A program made the position numbers and the translations under genes. This document shows positions 35,701-44,553 of a stretch of DNA of 64,000 bases, in pieces. The stretch is from Holophaga sp. (GTDB lineage: Bacteria; Acidobacteriota; Holophagae; Holophagales; Holophagaceae). Below the pieces are notes generated by a model. The model had not been told where the DNA came from. It did no database searches and saw only the letters and a list, made by a program, of their open reading frames with translations. The stretch covers positions 1 through 64,000 of the forward strand of contig JADKBC010000009.1 of assembly GCA_016715205.1 (NCBI GenBank), read 5' to 3'. Position 1 is the first letter of the stretch, and the number at the start of each line of letters is the position of its first letter.

Positions 35701-36379
35701 TGGTGGCCACCAGGGGAATGCCCGTGCGCTTGGAGAGTTCGAACTGCGAGGGGATGATCATCCGCTCGGCTTCAAAGCCCTGATCCTGAAGTTCGAGGTA
35801 GAAGTCCTCGCCGAAAATATCGCGGTACTCCCTGGCGATGCGTTCGGCCGCGTCGAGGTTGCCCGACAGCAGCCGCGCCTGCACCTCGCCGCCGAGGCAA
35901 GCCGTGAGGGCGATGAGGCCTTCGCTATGCTCCTTGAGCAGCGCCTTGTCCACCCGGGGCTTGTAGTAGAAGCCCTCGGTGAAGCCCTTGGATACGAGCT
36001 TGGAAAGGTTTGAAAAGCCTTTGGGGTTCTTGGCCAGCAGCACCAGGTGGTAACCCGCATCCCGCTGTCCCGAGGGATCCAGACAATCTTCCATGCCTTC
36101 GGCATTGGCCGAGGCATTGTCCAGCTTGCGGTCAAAGCGTGAGCGAGGTGCCACATAGACCTCGCAACCCAAGATGGGCTTTACCGCCCAGTTGCCTTCG
36201 GCGTCCGCGGTTTTTTCGCAGGCGTCGAAAAGCTTCATCATGCCGAACATATTGCCGTGATCCGTGACCGCCACCGAGGGCATACCGGTGGCCCGGCACT
36301 TTTTCACCAAATCAGGAATACGCGTGAGGCCATCAAGCAGGGAATGTTCGGTGTGCAAGTGGAGGTGTACAAAGCTCAT
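32756..36379 (-). CDS. dnaE: DNA polymerase III subunit alpha
   Basis: This is the replicative polymerase. The 1207-residue protein begins with the PHP domain (FVHLHLHTEHSLLDGLTRIP), followed by the polymerase core with GPGRGSAAGSIV (about 387) and the catalytic aspartates in MPDVDIDFCRDGR (about 430). It continues with the helix-hairpin-helix region (FFHALKSTDLTKANRKVWE and on) and a C-terminal OB-fold/tau-binding part. Length is normal for a DnaE1. It is preceded by a 68-bp gap from the secreted repeat protein gene and is coupled to recQ downstream. Confidence 0.97.
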   Translation of the reverse strand: MSFVHLHLHTEHSLLDGLTRIPDLVKKCRATGMPSVAVTDHGNMFGMMKLFDACEKTADAEGNWAVKPILGCEVYVAPRSRFDRKLDNASANAEGMEDCLDPSGQRDAGYHLVLLAKNPKGFSNLSKLVSKGFTEGFYYKPRVDKALLKEHSEGLIALTACLGGEVQARLLSGNLDAAERIAREYRDIFGEDFYLELQDQGFEAERMIIPSQFELSKRTGIPLVATNDAHYLNHDDADLHDTLLCIGTKTLKNQQRRMRFSTDQFYVKSPEEMAKVFGQNPEVLERTLEIAAKIDLFPITRKPITPQFPVPSGHTLDSYFVQVSREWFEKRVVECQPLWSANRLKHSEETYRARLEFELETILKMGYPGYFLLVWDFIAKAREMGVPVGPGRGSAAGSIVAWSLMITDIDPMQYDLLFERFLNPERVSMPDVDIDFCRDGRQKVIDYVTDKYGKDRVSNIITINQLKTKAVLKDVARVYEKDFAWSNELTKLVPMVPGQPMTMSLALEQSEKLRERYEREPEVKEVVDIAARLEGLARNTGVHAAGVIIAPDDLTTFAPLAKDRDDKVMVQYTMVEAERAGLLKMDFLGLETLTQIAKTQGYIAETQGKPLDMLTIRGFDDKKTFELFSSGDTDGVFQFESGGMKGLLRKLQPDRFDDLIALNALFRPGPLGAGMGDTYVDCRHGRKPVVYMFPDLEPILAPTYGVILYQEQVMQIASLIAGYSLGEADMLRRAMGKKDKAKMAKEKDKFIDQGAKRGYEKAKVAELFDLIEFFAGYGFNKSHSAAYAMVAYETGYLKANYRTEFMAGLLSTKSQRTDDVVKYIQNCREIGLQILGPDINESRLDFTITGPSEIRFGLAAIKGLGEAALEAILEGRRAEGGFKDFFHALKSTDLTKANRKVWECLIKAGAFDSLEPNRAALLEGLPSAIQNASKGGGADLGMTSLFDEAEMASLADNWCLPEDVESWSRKERLKNERDSLGLYVSGHPLEEFIDAVKVHTIGGIAALKEQVASGKVKDKDEVSVGVMVSNVAFKTNQKGEPWAILQLEDLTDKIEALMYSSRFDPITKKRSRVYELFSHLALPDALLRVTGELKIETVTSNNNSGEAEDEEEQTVLKLFIISIEPLEDFQGRGFTGATVKLPLGEYPANLLPILRLHHGSLPLQFEYRSRDGIVALVKAGPELRIRFDPDLAEKLAKETGCGLSWKF

Positions 36380-36447
36380 GGAACCATTGTCCCAAGGAAG
36401 CGGCCCCTTGTGGGAAGCCGTCTCGGGACCGCATTAACGCCAGCGAC

Positions 36448-38667
36448 TCAGGGACGGGCCTTGGCCTGGCAGAGGCGAGTCCATCGCTCCAACTCGCTGG
36501 AGGGAAGCCCCCGTGGCCCCCAGATCCGGCACCAACGCGCCATATCCTGTTCTGGATTCACAAGATTTTCGCTCTCTTCGCTTGGGCCGAAATCCCGATT
36601 CGGCACCATTCCTGCCTTGATCCAGGCTGGTTGCATCCTTGCCAAATCGGCGGTTTTCCCAAGGCTGACCAGAGCCGCCTCCCACACTTGAGTCAGCCGT
36701 TCTAGGTGAGCAAAGGTAAGGGACCTGCCCTGGAACCCACTCCATTCACGCCAGTAGCCCTGGCACCAGGCGTCCAATTCATCCCACCGTTTTCCCTTGA
36801 ACAAATGTTCAGCCACTGAAACCGCCACTTCCTGGCCCTCGGGTTCCAACCAGGGTTGATCGCCCCAGGGAACGGGCATTGTTTTTCGGAACAGCGCTAA
36901 ATCTGCGGGCCGCACCGCCAGGCTGTTCCAATCCACCCAGGCCTTCCAAAGGGTTGGGCTGGAAGGCCAGGCCCTCAGGCGGTCTTCCAGCTTCAGCATC
37001 ATGGCCGGAGACGCACGCCTCCAGTCGGCTGTAGGTTCAAAAGCCTCCTGGGCGAATGGTTCACATAGTACCTGCGCATCCTTCAGGGCTTCCACCTCCC
37101 ACGCAGGCTTCGGTTCTGACAGGAGCAGGTGAAGCCGCTGGCGGCGGGCTTCCAGGTGTTCCGGGTTGGCCTTGAGAAAGGCGTTGAGGCTTTTGAGCGC
37201 AGGGGTTCCATGGCTTTCAAGCAATTCATTTAGGCGCCGTGGGTTGGGGCACTGGGTGCCAGAAGCCAGCACGTGTTGGCCCCTCATCAAGCACCAGCCA
37301 GGCAAGGGAAGAGCAACGGAATCGTGCCCAACTTGGGTTGGTGCAGCCCCCCATCGCAATTCCGCAGAAGTCCAGGTTGCGAATTCAGGTGCGTCCCGCA
37401 GGGATCGCCATTGATTAGCCCAGGTGGGATTCCCCACCAGCAGCAGTTGCAGTGGGTCTTCTTTTTTCGGAGGTGAAATCTGGGAGGGGGCAGGGATGCG
37501 CTTCAATGCCTCCAGCCGATCCTTGAGGGGCCCCCGCAAATCAGGGTTTGAGGCCACCAGAAAATCCACATAGAAGGCCAGCTGATGCCATTCAGGCCCC
37601 AGGGCCGTGCGGGCCAGGTCCAGCCGATCCACCAGGGGCTCCGTCTGACCAGGCAGTCGCTCGAGCAGGCGCACGGATGCTTTCAACCAAGCCGCCCACT
37701 GGCCAGCTTGGAATCCAGTATCCCGGCGAGCGGCAACACCGGGGGCGAGGTTGTGCGCCTTAATGCGATCCACCTGATCCAGTGCCTGGAAAATCGCCCT
37801 GCGGTGGGCTTCCGGATTTTCAAAGAAATGGGGACGCTTTTCCAGATCCTGGATAAGGGCTTCGGCCCAGATCCAAGGGAGCGGGGTACCGGGAGCCACC
37901 TGCAGATCCTCCAGGAGCTCATCCACCGGCAGCATGCGCATCCAATCCATTTCCCCCAGCGCGTTCCAAAGGGCGGGAGAAGAAGGTTCTCGACCCAACT
38001 GGTTGCGAATATCCCGGCCCATTTTCAAAAGAGCTCGGCCCAGCAGATCCACCGAATCTCGACCTGGCAAGGCAGAACCACGCACCGGATATCGCGCCAG
38101 CTGTTCTGGATGGCCCCAGCGCTGCCAAGCAGAATCCTCCAGAAGGCGACTGAGGCTGATCTGCATCCGACCCCACACATCCTGCAACAGACTGCGAGGA
38201 ATGACGCCTCGCCGCTCCGGGAAAGGCAGGTTGTCGAGCCCAGTGGTCTTGAGCAAGGAATCCAGGAACTGGCCATCTACGTCCGCTCGTCTCGCCCACG
38301 CCTCGGAGCAATGGGGATTCTCGGCGAGAAAAGCATCCAGCCACCGCCGCCGGGAAAACCAGAAGGGACGCAGGGCGGATAATAGTTCACGGGCATCTGG
38401 AATGCCCGACCCGGACGTGATGATCTCCCGTGAGAGCCCTGCGTTGCCTTGCGCAGGATTGACCGAACGCAGGACCAATTGCCAATTTCCGGGGCGAAGT
38501 TCCGTGGAGGGCTCCACAGGAATTTTCAGGTCGGCCATGGCCTCAGCCAGGTCCGGTTCAAGCAGAAAGGCGCGGGTCGTCTGGCCTTCTCCAAGTTCCA
38601 GTTTGAGGGGAGCTAGGGCAGGCTGGTCCGCCAAACAGAGGATGGCCACCAAAATCGTATTGAGCAT
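36448..38667 (-). CDS. Unrecognised secreted protein with helical-repeat character
   Basis: The 739-residue product has an N-terminal signal-like segment (LNTILVAILCLADQPALA) and then an almost wholly helical, Trp- and Leu-rich body. Similar phrases recur: NPHCSEAWARRADVD, SSPALWNALGEMDW, SSPTLWKAWVDWNS and NPEHLEARRQRLHLLL. They resemble degenerate TPR or HAT units, each with a Trp before an Ala/Leu-rich helix. No catalytic motif was seen. The ATG at 38667 is preferred to a TTG four codons upstream, though no good ribosome site is visible. It lies between lon and dnaE on the same strand; function unknown. Confidence 0.7.
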   Translation of the reverse strand: MLNTILVAILCLADQPALAPLKLELGEGQTTRAFLLEPDLAEAMADLKIPVEPSTELRPGNWQLVLRSVNPAQGNAGLSREIITSGSGIPDARELLSALRPFWFSRRRWLDAFLAENPHCSEAWARRADVDGQFLDSLLKTTGLDNLPFPERRGVIPRSLLQDVWGRMQISLSRLLEDSAWQRWGHPEQLARYPVRGSALPGRDSVDLLGRALLKMGRDIRNQLGREPSSPALWNALGEMDWMRMLPVDELLEDLQVAPGTPLPWIWAEALIQDLEKRPHFFENPEAHRRAIFQALDQVDRIKAHNLAPGVAARRDTGFQAGQWAAWLKASVRLLERLPGQTEPLVDRLDLARTALGPEWHQLAFYVDFLVASNPDLRGPLKDRLEALKRIPAPSQISPPKKEDPLQLLLVGNPTWANQWRSLRDAPEFATWTSAELRWGAAPTQVGHDSVALPLPGWCLMRGQHVLASGTQCPNPRRLNELLESHGTPALKSLNAFLKANPEHLEARRQRLHLLLSEPKPAWEVEALKDAQVLCEPFAQEAFEPTADWRRASPAMMLKLEDRLRAWPSSPTLWKAWVDWNSLAVRPADLALFRKTMPVPWGDQPWLEPEGQEVAVSVAEHLFKGKRWDELDAWCQGYWREWSGFQGRSLTFAHLERLTQVWEAALVSLGKTADLARMQPAWIKAGMVPNRDFGPSEESENLVNPEQDMARWCRIWGPRGLPSSELERWTRLCQAKARP

Positions 38668-38745
38668 AGGGATAACCAATAAATGACGATGCCCAATTGG
38701 TCAATCACTCTCCTGCCCGGGGTGCGATTCCTGGAATGCCCAGCC

Positions 38746-41109
38746 CTATTTGCCAGGCTTCAATACCTGTGAAATCACCTCGTCCATATGACTCACCAAA
38801 TGGATGGTCATCTGGTCCAGCACCTCGCCTGGAATCTCTTCGAGATGGCGTGCGTTTTCAGCGGGAATCACCGCAATGCGGCAACCCATCCGATGGGCTG
38901 CGAGCAGTTTTTCCTTGAGGCCACCAATGGGAAGCACCCGGCCCCGCAGGGTGAGTTCACCGGTCATGGCGAGGTCACTCCGCACAGGAATGCCGCAGAG
39001 GGCACTGATGAGAGCCGTGGCCAAGGTGATTCCCGCGCTGGGGCCATCCTTGGGAATGGCACCTTCGGGTACATGGACATGGAGATCCACTTTCTCCATG
39101 AAATCCGGTGCCAAGCCCAACTGCTCGGCCCGCGCCCGCACAAAAGACAACGCAATCTGCGCGCTTTCCTGCATCACATCACCCAGCTTGCCGGTGAGTT
39201 TCAAATTGCCCTTCCCGGGAACCGTGGCGGCTTCGATGGTGAGCAGATCCCCCCCGGTGGAGGTCCAGGCCAAGCCGTTCACCACGCCCGGCAGCGCCTG
39301 CTCCTCGGGGCGATGTTCCAGGAAGCGTTCAGGGCCAAGGAGCTTGGGCAGCCGTTCTGACGTCACGTCAGCGCGAAAGGCTTCTCCCGCCAGATCACCC
39401 TTTTCCGGCTGCAGGCTATGACGTGCGAGCTTCCGCAGCACACCGCTGATCTCCCGCTCCAGTTGCCGCACGCCCGCTTCCTTGGTGTAGGACTGCACCA
39501 CCTTCTCCACCGCGTCGGGATGAAAGTCAATGCCCAACTCCGTCATACCGTGGCGTTCCAGGGCCTTGGGAATCAAGTGCCGCTGCGCGATGGCGAGTTT
39601 TTCATTGAGCGTGTAGCCCGAAAGCTCGATGACTTCCAGCCGATCGGCCAAGGCTTGGGGAATGTTGTGCCGCACATTGGCGGTGCAGAGAAAGAGCACC
39701 TGGCTGAGGTCGTAGTCCACATCCAGGTAGTGGTCCTGAAAACTGTGGTTCTGCTCCGGGTCCAGCACTTCCAGCAAGGCGGAAGCAGGGTCGCCGCGCC
39801 AGTCGGAACCCATCTTGTCCAGTTCGTCCAGCAGCATGAGTGGGTTGCCCACTCCGGACTTCTTGAGGAGGGAGATGATGCGTCCCGGCATGGCACCAAT
39901 GTAGGTGCGGCGGTGACCTCGAATTTCCGATTCGTCCCGCACGCCCCCAAGGGAAAAGCGTACGAACGGCCGATTGAGCGCCCGGGCAATGCTGCGCGCC
40001 AGGGAAGTCTTGCCCACACCCGGTGGCCCCACCAGGCATAGGATTGGGCCGCGCAGCGCCGCATCGCCCGTGTCCTTGAGCCGTCGCATGACCGCCAGGT
40101 ATTCCAGGATGCGGGCCTTTACCTTGGCAAGGCCCGCATGGTCGGCCTCCAACACGGTTTCCGCTTCATCCAGATCGAGATGCTCGTCCGCCCGTTTCTT
40201 CCAGGGCAGGGCCAACAGCCATTCCAGGTAGGTGCGGGAGACCGTTGTCTCGGCACTTTGGGGTGGCATGGCCTCCAGGCGTGCCAGTTCATCAAGGGCT
40301 TTTTTCTCGGCTTCTTCGCTCATGCCCGCGGCCAGGATCTGGTCCCGCAGGTTGCCAAACTCATCCTTCTTCCCGCCTTCGCTCCTGGGAGACCGTGTCT
40401 TTTCGCCGAGGGTGAAAGGGGCCACGTCGTTCTCGGGTTCGACTTGGGGCTTCTCCCTCAGTGTCTGATCCGCCGCGTGGCGCGCAGCATCCACCTCCAG
40501 GAGATCCAACAGGGCGCGCAGCCGAGGCTCGATCTCCAGATGTTCCAGAATGCCCTGTTTGTCGCGAACGCCTGCGGGGAGAAGGCTCGCCACGGTATCA
40601 ATGGCTCGCCCCAGGGGCAGTTCACGGATCTGGTCGAGGGTCAGGGAGCGCGACGCTTCGGGGCTTCGGGCCAGAAAAGGATCCAGGGCAGCACGAAAGG
40701 CAGTTACCGAAGCGCCATCACCGGCGGGGACCGCGGGTTCGTCCAGGAGCGTCACCCCGGCCTGAATCACGTCCCCTTCCTCGAGGTAGCGTTCCAGCCT
40801 CACCCGGGCGATTCCCTTAACACCCACCTTGCAGTAGTCCTTGGGCAGGAGGATGAGCGATTCCACCAGGGCCAAGGTGCCCGTTGGGTAAAGCCCTTCT
40901 TGGCGCGGCTCTTCCTGCTTGGGATCCCGCTGGGTCAACAGCACCAAGTGATCCCCTGTCTTGACGGCCAGTTCCAGGGTGCGCACCGAAGCCCGCCGTC
41001 CCACCACAAAGGGCACCCGGGCACCCGGGAACAGGACCATGTCGCGAACGGGAATGGCGGGCAGGGTGAGGATCTTGGGCTGATTCAAGCGGCGCTCCAG
41101 GTCTCGCAT
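38746..41109 (-). CDS. lon: ATP-dependent protease La (Lon)
   Basis: Lon degrades misfolded and regulatory proteins in the cytoplasm. The 787-residue protein has the LAN substrate domain (LTLPAIPVRDMVLFPGARVP), the AAA+ module with Walker A GPPGVGKT and LLLDELDKM, and a C-terminal serine-lysine protease with Ser691 in KDGPSAGI and Lys732 in GGLKEKL. A charged insertion (about 225-260) lies between the LAN and AAA+ parts. It is 64 bp downstream of clpX on the same strand, forming a proteolysis block. The start ATG lacks a strong ribosome site. Confidence 0.96.
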   Translation of the reverse strand: MRDLERRLNQPKILTLPAIPVRDMVLFPGARVPFVVGRRASVRTLELAVKTGDHLVLLTQRDPKQEEPRQEGLYPTGTLALVESLILLPKDYCKVGVKGIARVRLERYLEEGDVIQAGVTLLDEPAVPAGDGASVTAFRAALDPFLARSPEASRSLTLDQIRELPLGRAIDTVASLLPAGVRDKQGILEHLEIEPRLRALLDLLEVDAARHAADQTLREKPQVEPENDVAPFTLGEKTRSPRSEGGKKDEFGNLRDQILAAGMSEEAEKKALDELARLEAMPPQSAETTVSRTYLEWLLALPWKKRADEHLDLDEAETVLEADHAGLAKVKARILEYLAVMRRLKDTGDAALRGPILCLVGPPGVGKTSLARSIARALNRPFVRFSLGGVRDESEIRGHRRTYIGAMPGRIISLLKKSGVGNPLMLLDELDKMGSDWRGDPASALLEVLDPEQNHSFQDHYLDVDYDLSQVLFLCTANVRHNIPQALADRLEVIELSGYTLNEKLAIAQRHLIPKALERHGMTELGIDFHPDAVEKVVQSYTKEAGVRQLEREISGVLRKLARHSLQPEKGDLAGEAFRADVTSERLPKLLGPERFLEHRPEEQALPGVVNGLAWTSTGGDLLTIEAATVPGKGNLKLTGKLGDVMQESAQIALSFVRARAEQLGLAPDFMEKVDLHVHVPEGAIPKDGPSAGITLATALISALCGIPVRSDLAMTGELTLRGRVLPIGGLKEKLLAAHRMGCRIAVIPAENARHLEEIPGEVLDQMTIHLVSHMDEVISQVLKPGK

Positions 41110-41173
41110 TCTAGCGGAAAGCCGCGCCAGCCGATGCGCGAAGCAAGGGCTGGCAATACTTCCTGCCGTTGCA

Positions 41174-42436
41174 TCAGCCTGCGGCTTTAACCTGGGCTTG
41201 GGAACTAGGCAGGCCCAGCACTTCTTCCACCCGCTCCCGGGTAACCCGCAGGTTGCCTCGACCTTTGCGCTCTTCGCTGGGCATGTCGAACATGGGTTCC
41301 AAAAGGATCAGTTCCAACATGGAACGCAAACCTCGGGCGCCAAGCTTGCGGGTCATGGCCTGATCCGCGATGGCATCCAGGGCACCCGCTTCAAAGGTGA
41401 GATCAATCTCATCCATGTCGAAGAGCTTGGCAAACTGCTTGGTGACGGCGTTCTTGGGCTCGGTGAGGATGCGCACCAGGGATTCCCGATCCAGGGGTTC
41501 CAGGGTGGCCACCACCGGCATACGGCCCACTAATTCGGGGATCAACCCGAATTTGATGACATCTTCCGGCTCCACATGCTTCAGGAAGGCTTCCTTGCTC
41601 ATCTTGGAAGTCACCTTGGCGCCGAAACCCACGGCCTTGGCCCGGACTCGCTGCTTGATGATTTCGTCGATCCCCACAAAGGCACCGCCGCAGATGAACA
41701 GGATGTTCGAGGTGTCCACCTGGATGAATTCCTGGTGGGGATGCTTGCGCCCGCCCTGGGGGGGAACATTGGCCACGGTGCCCTCGATGAGCTTGAGCAG
41801 GGCCTGCTGCACACCCTCGCCGGAAACATCCCGGGTGATGCTGGGGTTTTCGCTCTTCCGGCCGATCTTGTCGATTTCGTCGATGAAGACAATGCCCCGC
41901 TGGGCTCGCTCCACATCGTAGTTGGCCACCTGCAGCAGCTTGGTGAGGATGTTTTCCACGTCCTCGCCCACATAGCCCGCTTCCGTCAGGGTCGTGGCAT
42001 CGGCCATGGCCAGGGGTACATCCAGAAAGCGCGCCAGGGTCTGGGCCAACAGGGTTTTCCCGGTGCCCGTGGGACCGATGAGCAGGATGTTGCTCTTGGT
42101 CAATTCAACTTCTCCCGCGGGGGCGCCAAGGGCCTTCTTGGGGGCCAGGATGCGCTTGTAGTGGTTGTAGACGGCCACGGACAAGCGCTTTTTCGCGAAT
42201 TCCTGGCCAATGACGTAGTCATCCAGGAAGGCTTTCACATCCTTGGGCCGGGCCAGCTTGGGCGCATGGGTGGTCGGGGTTTGCCCCTGGCGGCCCATGC
42301 GCAACTGCAGCTGCCCCGCATCCACACATTCATTGCAGATGTAGGCACCGGGCCCAGCTAGAAGCTGCTCCACCTCGTGCGGCGCTTTGCCGCAGAACGA
42401 GCACTTCTGGTCTTTCTTCGTCTTGGTCGTACTCAT
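41174..42436 (-). CDS. clpX: ATP-dependent Clp protease ATP-binding subunit ClpX
   Basis: ClpX unfolds substrates and feeds them to ClpP. The 420-residue protein has the N-terminal zinc-binding domain (KCSFCGKAPHEVEQLL, then CNECVD), Walker A GPTGTGKT, pore loop GYVGEDVE, Walker B IVFIDEIDKIG, and a VGF tripeptide in the position of the ClpP-docking IGF loop. ATG 42436 is chosen over an upstream in-frame start because GGGGA lies seven bases before it and the zinc finger follows directly. No clpP or tig is in the window; here clpX lies between greA and lon. Confidence 0.96.
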   Translation of the reverse strand: MSTTKTKKDQKCSFCGKAPHEVEQLLAGPGAYICNECVDAGQLQLRMGRQGQTPTTHAPKLARPKDVKAFLDDYVIGQEFAKKRLSVAVYNHYKRILAPKKALGAPAGEVELTKSNILLIGPTGTGKTLLAQTLARFLDVPLAMADATTLTEAGYVGEDVENILTKLLQVANYDVERAQRGIVFIDEIDKIGRKSENPSITRDVSGEGVQQALLKLIEGTVANVPPQGGRKHPHQEFIQVDTSNILFICGGAFVGIDEIIKQRVRAKAVGFGAKVTSKMSKEAFLKHVEPEDVIKFGLIPELVGRMPVVATLEPLDRESLVRILTEPKNAVTKQFAKLFDMDEIDLTFEAGALDAIADQAMTRKLGARGLRSMLELILLEPMFDMPSEERKGRGNLRVTRERVEEVLGLPSSQAQVKAAG

Positions 42437-42470
42437 CTGCAATCCCCGGGGTGCCAAGCGCCCCGAAATT

Positions 42471-42938
42471 CTACTGCTTGTGGATGGTGACCAGGGTCAG
42501 GACTTCAAACCGCTTGGTGCCCGCGGGAATGCGGACCTTGACTTCGTCGCCTTCCTTCAGGCCCACCAGGGCAGACCCGATGGGGCTGCTGATGCTGAGC
42601 AGCTCGGGGTTGGCTTCCAGTTCTTCGGGGAGCACCAGCTTGTAGGTGACTTCCTTGTCGGAATCCAGGTCCAGCAGGGTGATCCGGCTGCCGTAGGCGG
42701 CCTTGTCCTTGGGAAGCCGACCCACATCGAGGCTGGCGATCTCAGTGATGCGCCGTTCCAGCGTCATCAGCTTGGTCTGGAACATGTCGCGTTTGGAAAG
42801 GGCCTGTTCGTACTCGGCGTTCTCGGACAGGTCGCCCTGGGAGGCCGCCTGGGCGATCTCCCTGGGAATCTCTTCCAGGAGCGCATGTTTCAGAACCTTG
42901 TGTTCGGCCTCGAGCTTGGCAAGGACGTGCTTGGGCAT
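42471..42938 (-). CDS. greA: Transcription elongation factor GreA/GreB family
   Basis: Gre factors rescue backtracked RNA polymerase by stimulating RNA cleavage. The 155-residue product has the N-terminal coiled coil with the acidic tip (SQGDLSENAEYEQALSKRD), which inserts into the secondary channel, and the C-terminal FKBP-like domain (SISSPIGSALVGLKEGDEV). The start at 42938 (MPKHVLAKLEAEHK) fits the family length; the longer frame crosses a terminator. The clpX start is 34 bp downstream on the same strand, so co-transcription is likely. Confidence 0.93.
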   Translation of the reverse strand: MPKHVLAKLEAEHKVLKHALLEEIPREIAQAASQGDLSENAEYEQALSKRDMFQTKLMTLERRITEIASLDVGRLPKDKAAYGSRITLLDLDSDKEVTYKLVLPEELEANPELLSISSPIGSALVGLKEGDEVKVRIPAGTKRFEVLTLVTIHKQ

Positions 42939-42973
42939 AGGGGTTCCGTGCGGTGGGGCCAAAGCCCTGGGAC

Positions 42974-43005
42974 AAAAAAAAGGTGCGCCTCGGAGGGCGA
43001 GGCGC
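42974..43005 (-). terminator. Terminator downstream of the ybaK-like gene
   Basis: GCGCCTCG (42985-42992) pairs with CGAGGCGC (42998-43005) around five bases. On the minus strand it is followed by a run of eight T (A at 42974-42981). It separates the ybaK-like transcript from greA. Confidence 0.88.
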
Positions 43006-43067
43006 GGATGGATCATCCTAGCAGGAAACCGCCCCCGGGAAGGCGACGGTGTCTGACGATCAATTCA

Positions 43068-43577
43068 TCAAACCTGAATCTGAACCTCCACCGGGCTGAT
43101 CTCCAGGACCTTGGGCAGATCCCGGGAATCCATTCGCACCAGGAAGCCCCGGGAACCTCCGTTCAGGTAGATGTGTTCCAGCGCCAGAATGCTGGATTCC
43201 ACCAGGACCTTCATTTCCTTGCGGGTGCCAAACGGACTGGTGCCACCCACCAGGTATCCGCTGTGCTTGTTGGCGACCTCGGGTTTGCAGATCTGCACGG
43301 TCTTGGCGCCGATCTGCCGGGCCAGGGCCTTGGTGCTCACATCCCGATCCCCGTGCATGAGCACCATCAGCGGTTTGCCGGCCTCATCCTCCATGACCAG
43401 GGTCTTCACGATGAGGTGCTCGTCCACGCCCAGCTCCCGGGCGCAGACTGCGGTTCCGCCGTGGTCTTCGTAACGGTACAGGTGCTCCGTGAAGGGGATG
43501 GCTTTGGCCTTCAACAGGCGGGTGGCGGCGGTGGAAGGCGCTTTGCTCACGGAATCCCCCCAAAGGTCATTAGTCAT
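43068..43577 (-). CDS. YbaK/EbsC-family aminoacyl-tRNA deacylase
   Basis: YbaK-type proteins hydrolyse mischarged Cys-tRNA(Pro) or related species. The 169-residue product shows the conserved ARELGVDEHLIVKTLVMEDE with its essential Lys, then the TKALARQIGAK and YLVGGTSPFGTRK segments typical of the family. ATG 43577 (MTNDLWGDSVSK) is taken as start; an upstream in-frame ATG five codons earlier is possible. It is divergent from the DUF1275 gene across about 50 bp. Confidence 0.88.
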   Translation of the reverse strand: MTNDLWGDSVSKAPSTAATRLLKAKAIPFTEHLYRYEDHGGTAVCARELGVDEHLIVKTLVMEDEAGKPLMVLMHGDRDVSTKALARQIGAKTVQICKPEVANKHSGYLVGGTSPFGTRKEMKVLVESSILALEHIYLNGGSRGFLVRMDSRDLPKVLEISPVEVQIQV

Positions 43578-43630
43578 AACACAGCCGCCCAAGGGTATGG
43601 CGCCCCATTGGAGGGGGTAGGATCAAGGTT

Positions 43631-44536
43631 ATGAACCCAAGTCCTCCCCGCAGACTCCTCCGCCTCGCGAGGCGCAAGACGACCCGGCTCCTGCAAACCC
43701 ACGTCGAGCTGGAGGATCTCCAGCGTGGTATCGAAAAGACCATCGACCGCACTCTGGATCTGATGCCGCTGGATTCGCGCCTCCTGGTGCGCCATGGCAA
43801 CCGCAGCCAGCGCTTGAATCGTCAGTTGGCGTGGTCCCTTGCCTTTGTGGCAGGGGCGGTGAACGCAGGTGGATTCCTGGCGGTGCAGACCTACACCTCC
43901 CATGTGAGCGGTGCCGTATCCCGGGCCGCAGACGAACTGACCATGGGCAATCGGGTGCTGGGTCTGGCCGCCTTGAGCATCGTGGCCTGCTTCGCGGCGG
44001 GCGCCTTTTGTGCCTCCCTTCTCATCAGCTTTGGCCGCCGCCATCGCTTCCGCAGCCACTATGCCCTGAGCCTAGTAATCGAGGCCGCGTTGCTGATGGT
44101 CTTTGGGTTCATGGGCTACCGACTGCAGTATGTGCAGCATTTCCTGCTGCCCGTGACCGTGGTCCTGTTGGCCTTCATCATGGGCATGCACAACTCTGTG
44201 GTGACCACCATTTCTGCCGCCGAAGTGCGCACCACCCACATGACCGGCATCGTCACCGACATTGGCTTGGAACTGGGGCGCTTGTTCTATTTCAACCGCG
44301 ACCGGGACAAGGATCGCAAAGTGAAGGTAATCCTGGCCAACCGCAACAAGCTCAAGCTGCATGGACTGATTCTCGTGGCCTTTTTTGGCGGTGGCCTGGT
44401 GGGCGCCATCAGCTTCAAACACATCGGTTTCAAAATGACCGTGCCGTTGGCCGCCTTCCTCTTCTTCCTCGCCCTGCGCCCCATCGTGCATGATGTGCGC
44501 GCCCGCACGCGGCTCTTCCGACAACCCAGCGTTTGA
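43631..44536 (+). CDS. DUF1275 (YoaK-like) membrane protein
   Basis: The 301-residue protein has a cytoplasmic basic N-terminus of about 65 residues, longer than usual, then about six helices beginning AWSLAFVAGAVNAGGFLAVQ, with the family signature YTSHVSGAVSRAADEL and later RTTHMTGIVTDIGLELGRL. Family members are widespread but their function is not established. A strong purine run (GGAGGGGGTAGGA) precedes the ATG. It ends 17 bp before the Hyf-like operon and may be co-transcribed with it, though nothing ties it functionally. Confidence 0.88.
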   Translation: MNPSPPRRLLRLARRKTTRLLQTHVELEDLQRGIEKTIDRTLDLMPLDSRLLVRHGNRSQRLNRQLAWSLAFVAGAVNAGGFLAVQTYTSHVSGAVSRAADELTMGNRVLGLAALSIVACFAAGAFCASLLISFGRRHRFRSHYALSLVIEAALLMVFGFMGYRLQYVQHFLLPVTVVLLAFIMGMHNSVVTTISAAEVRTTHMTGIVTDIGLELGRLFYFNRDRDKDRKVKVILANRNKLKLHGLILVAFFGGGLVGAISFKHIGFKMTVPLAAFLFFLALRPIVHDVRARTRLFRQPSV

Positions 44537-44553
44537 ATTCCCTGGTCCCCTGA

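Noticed and set aside
34031..36013. 660-codon open frame on the plus strand
   Set aside because: It lies inside dnaE on the opposite strand and reads as low-complexity mirror sequence.
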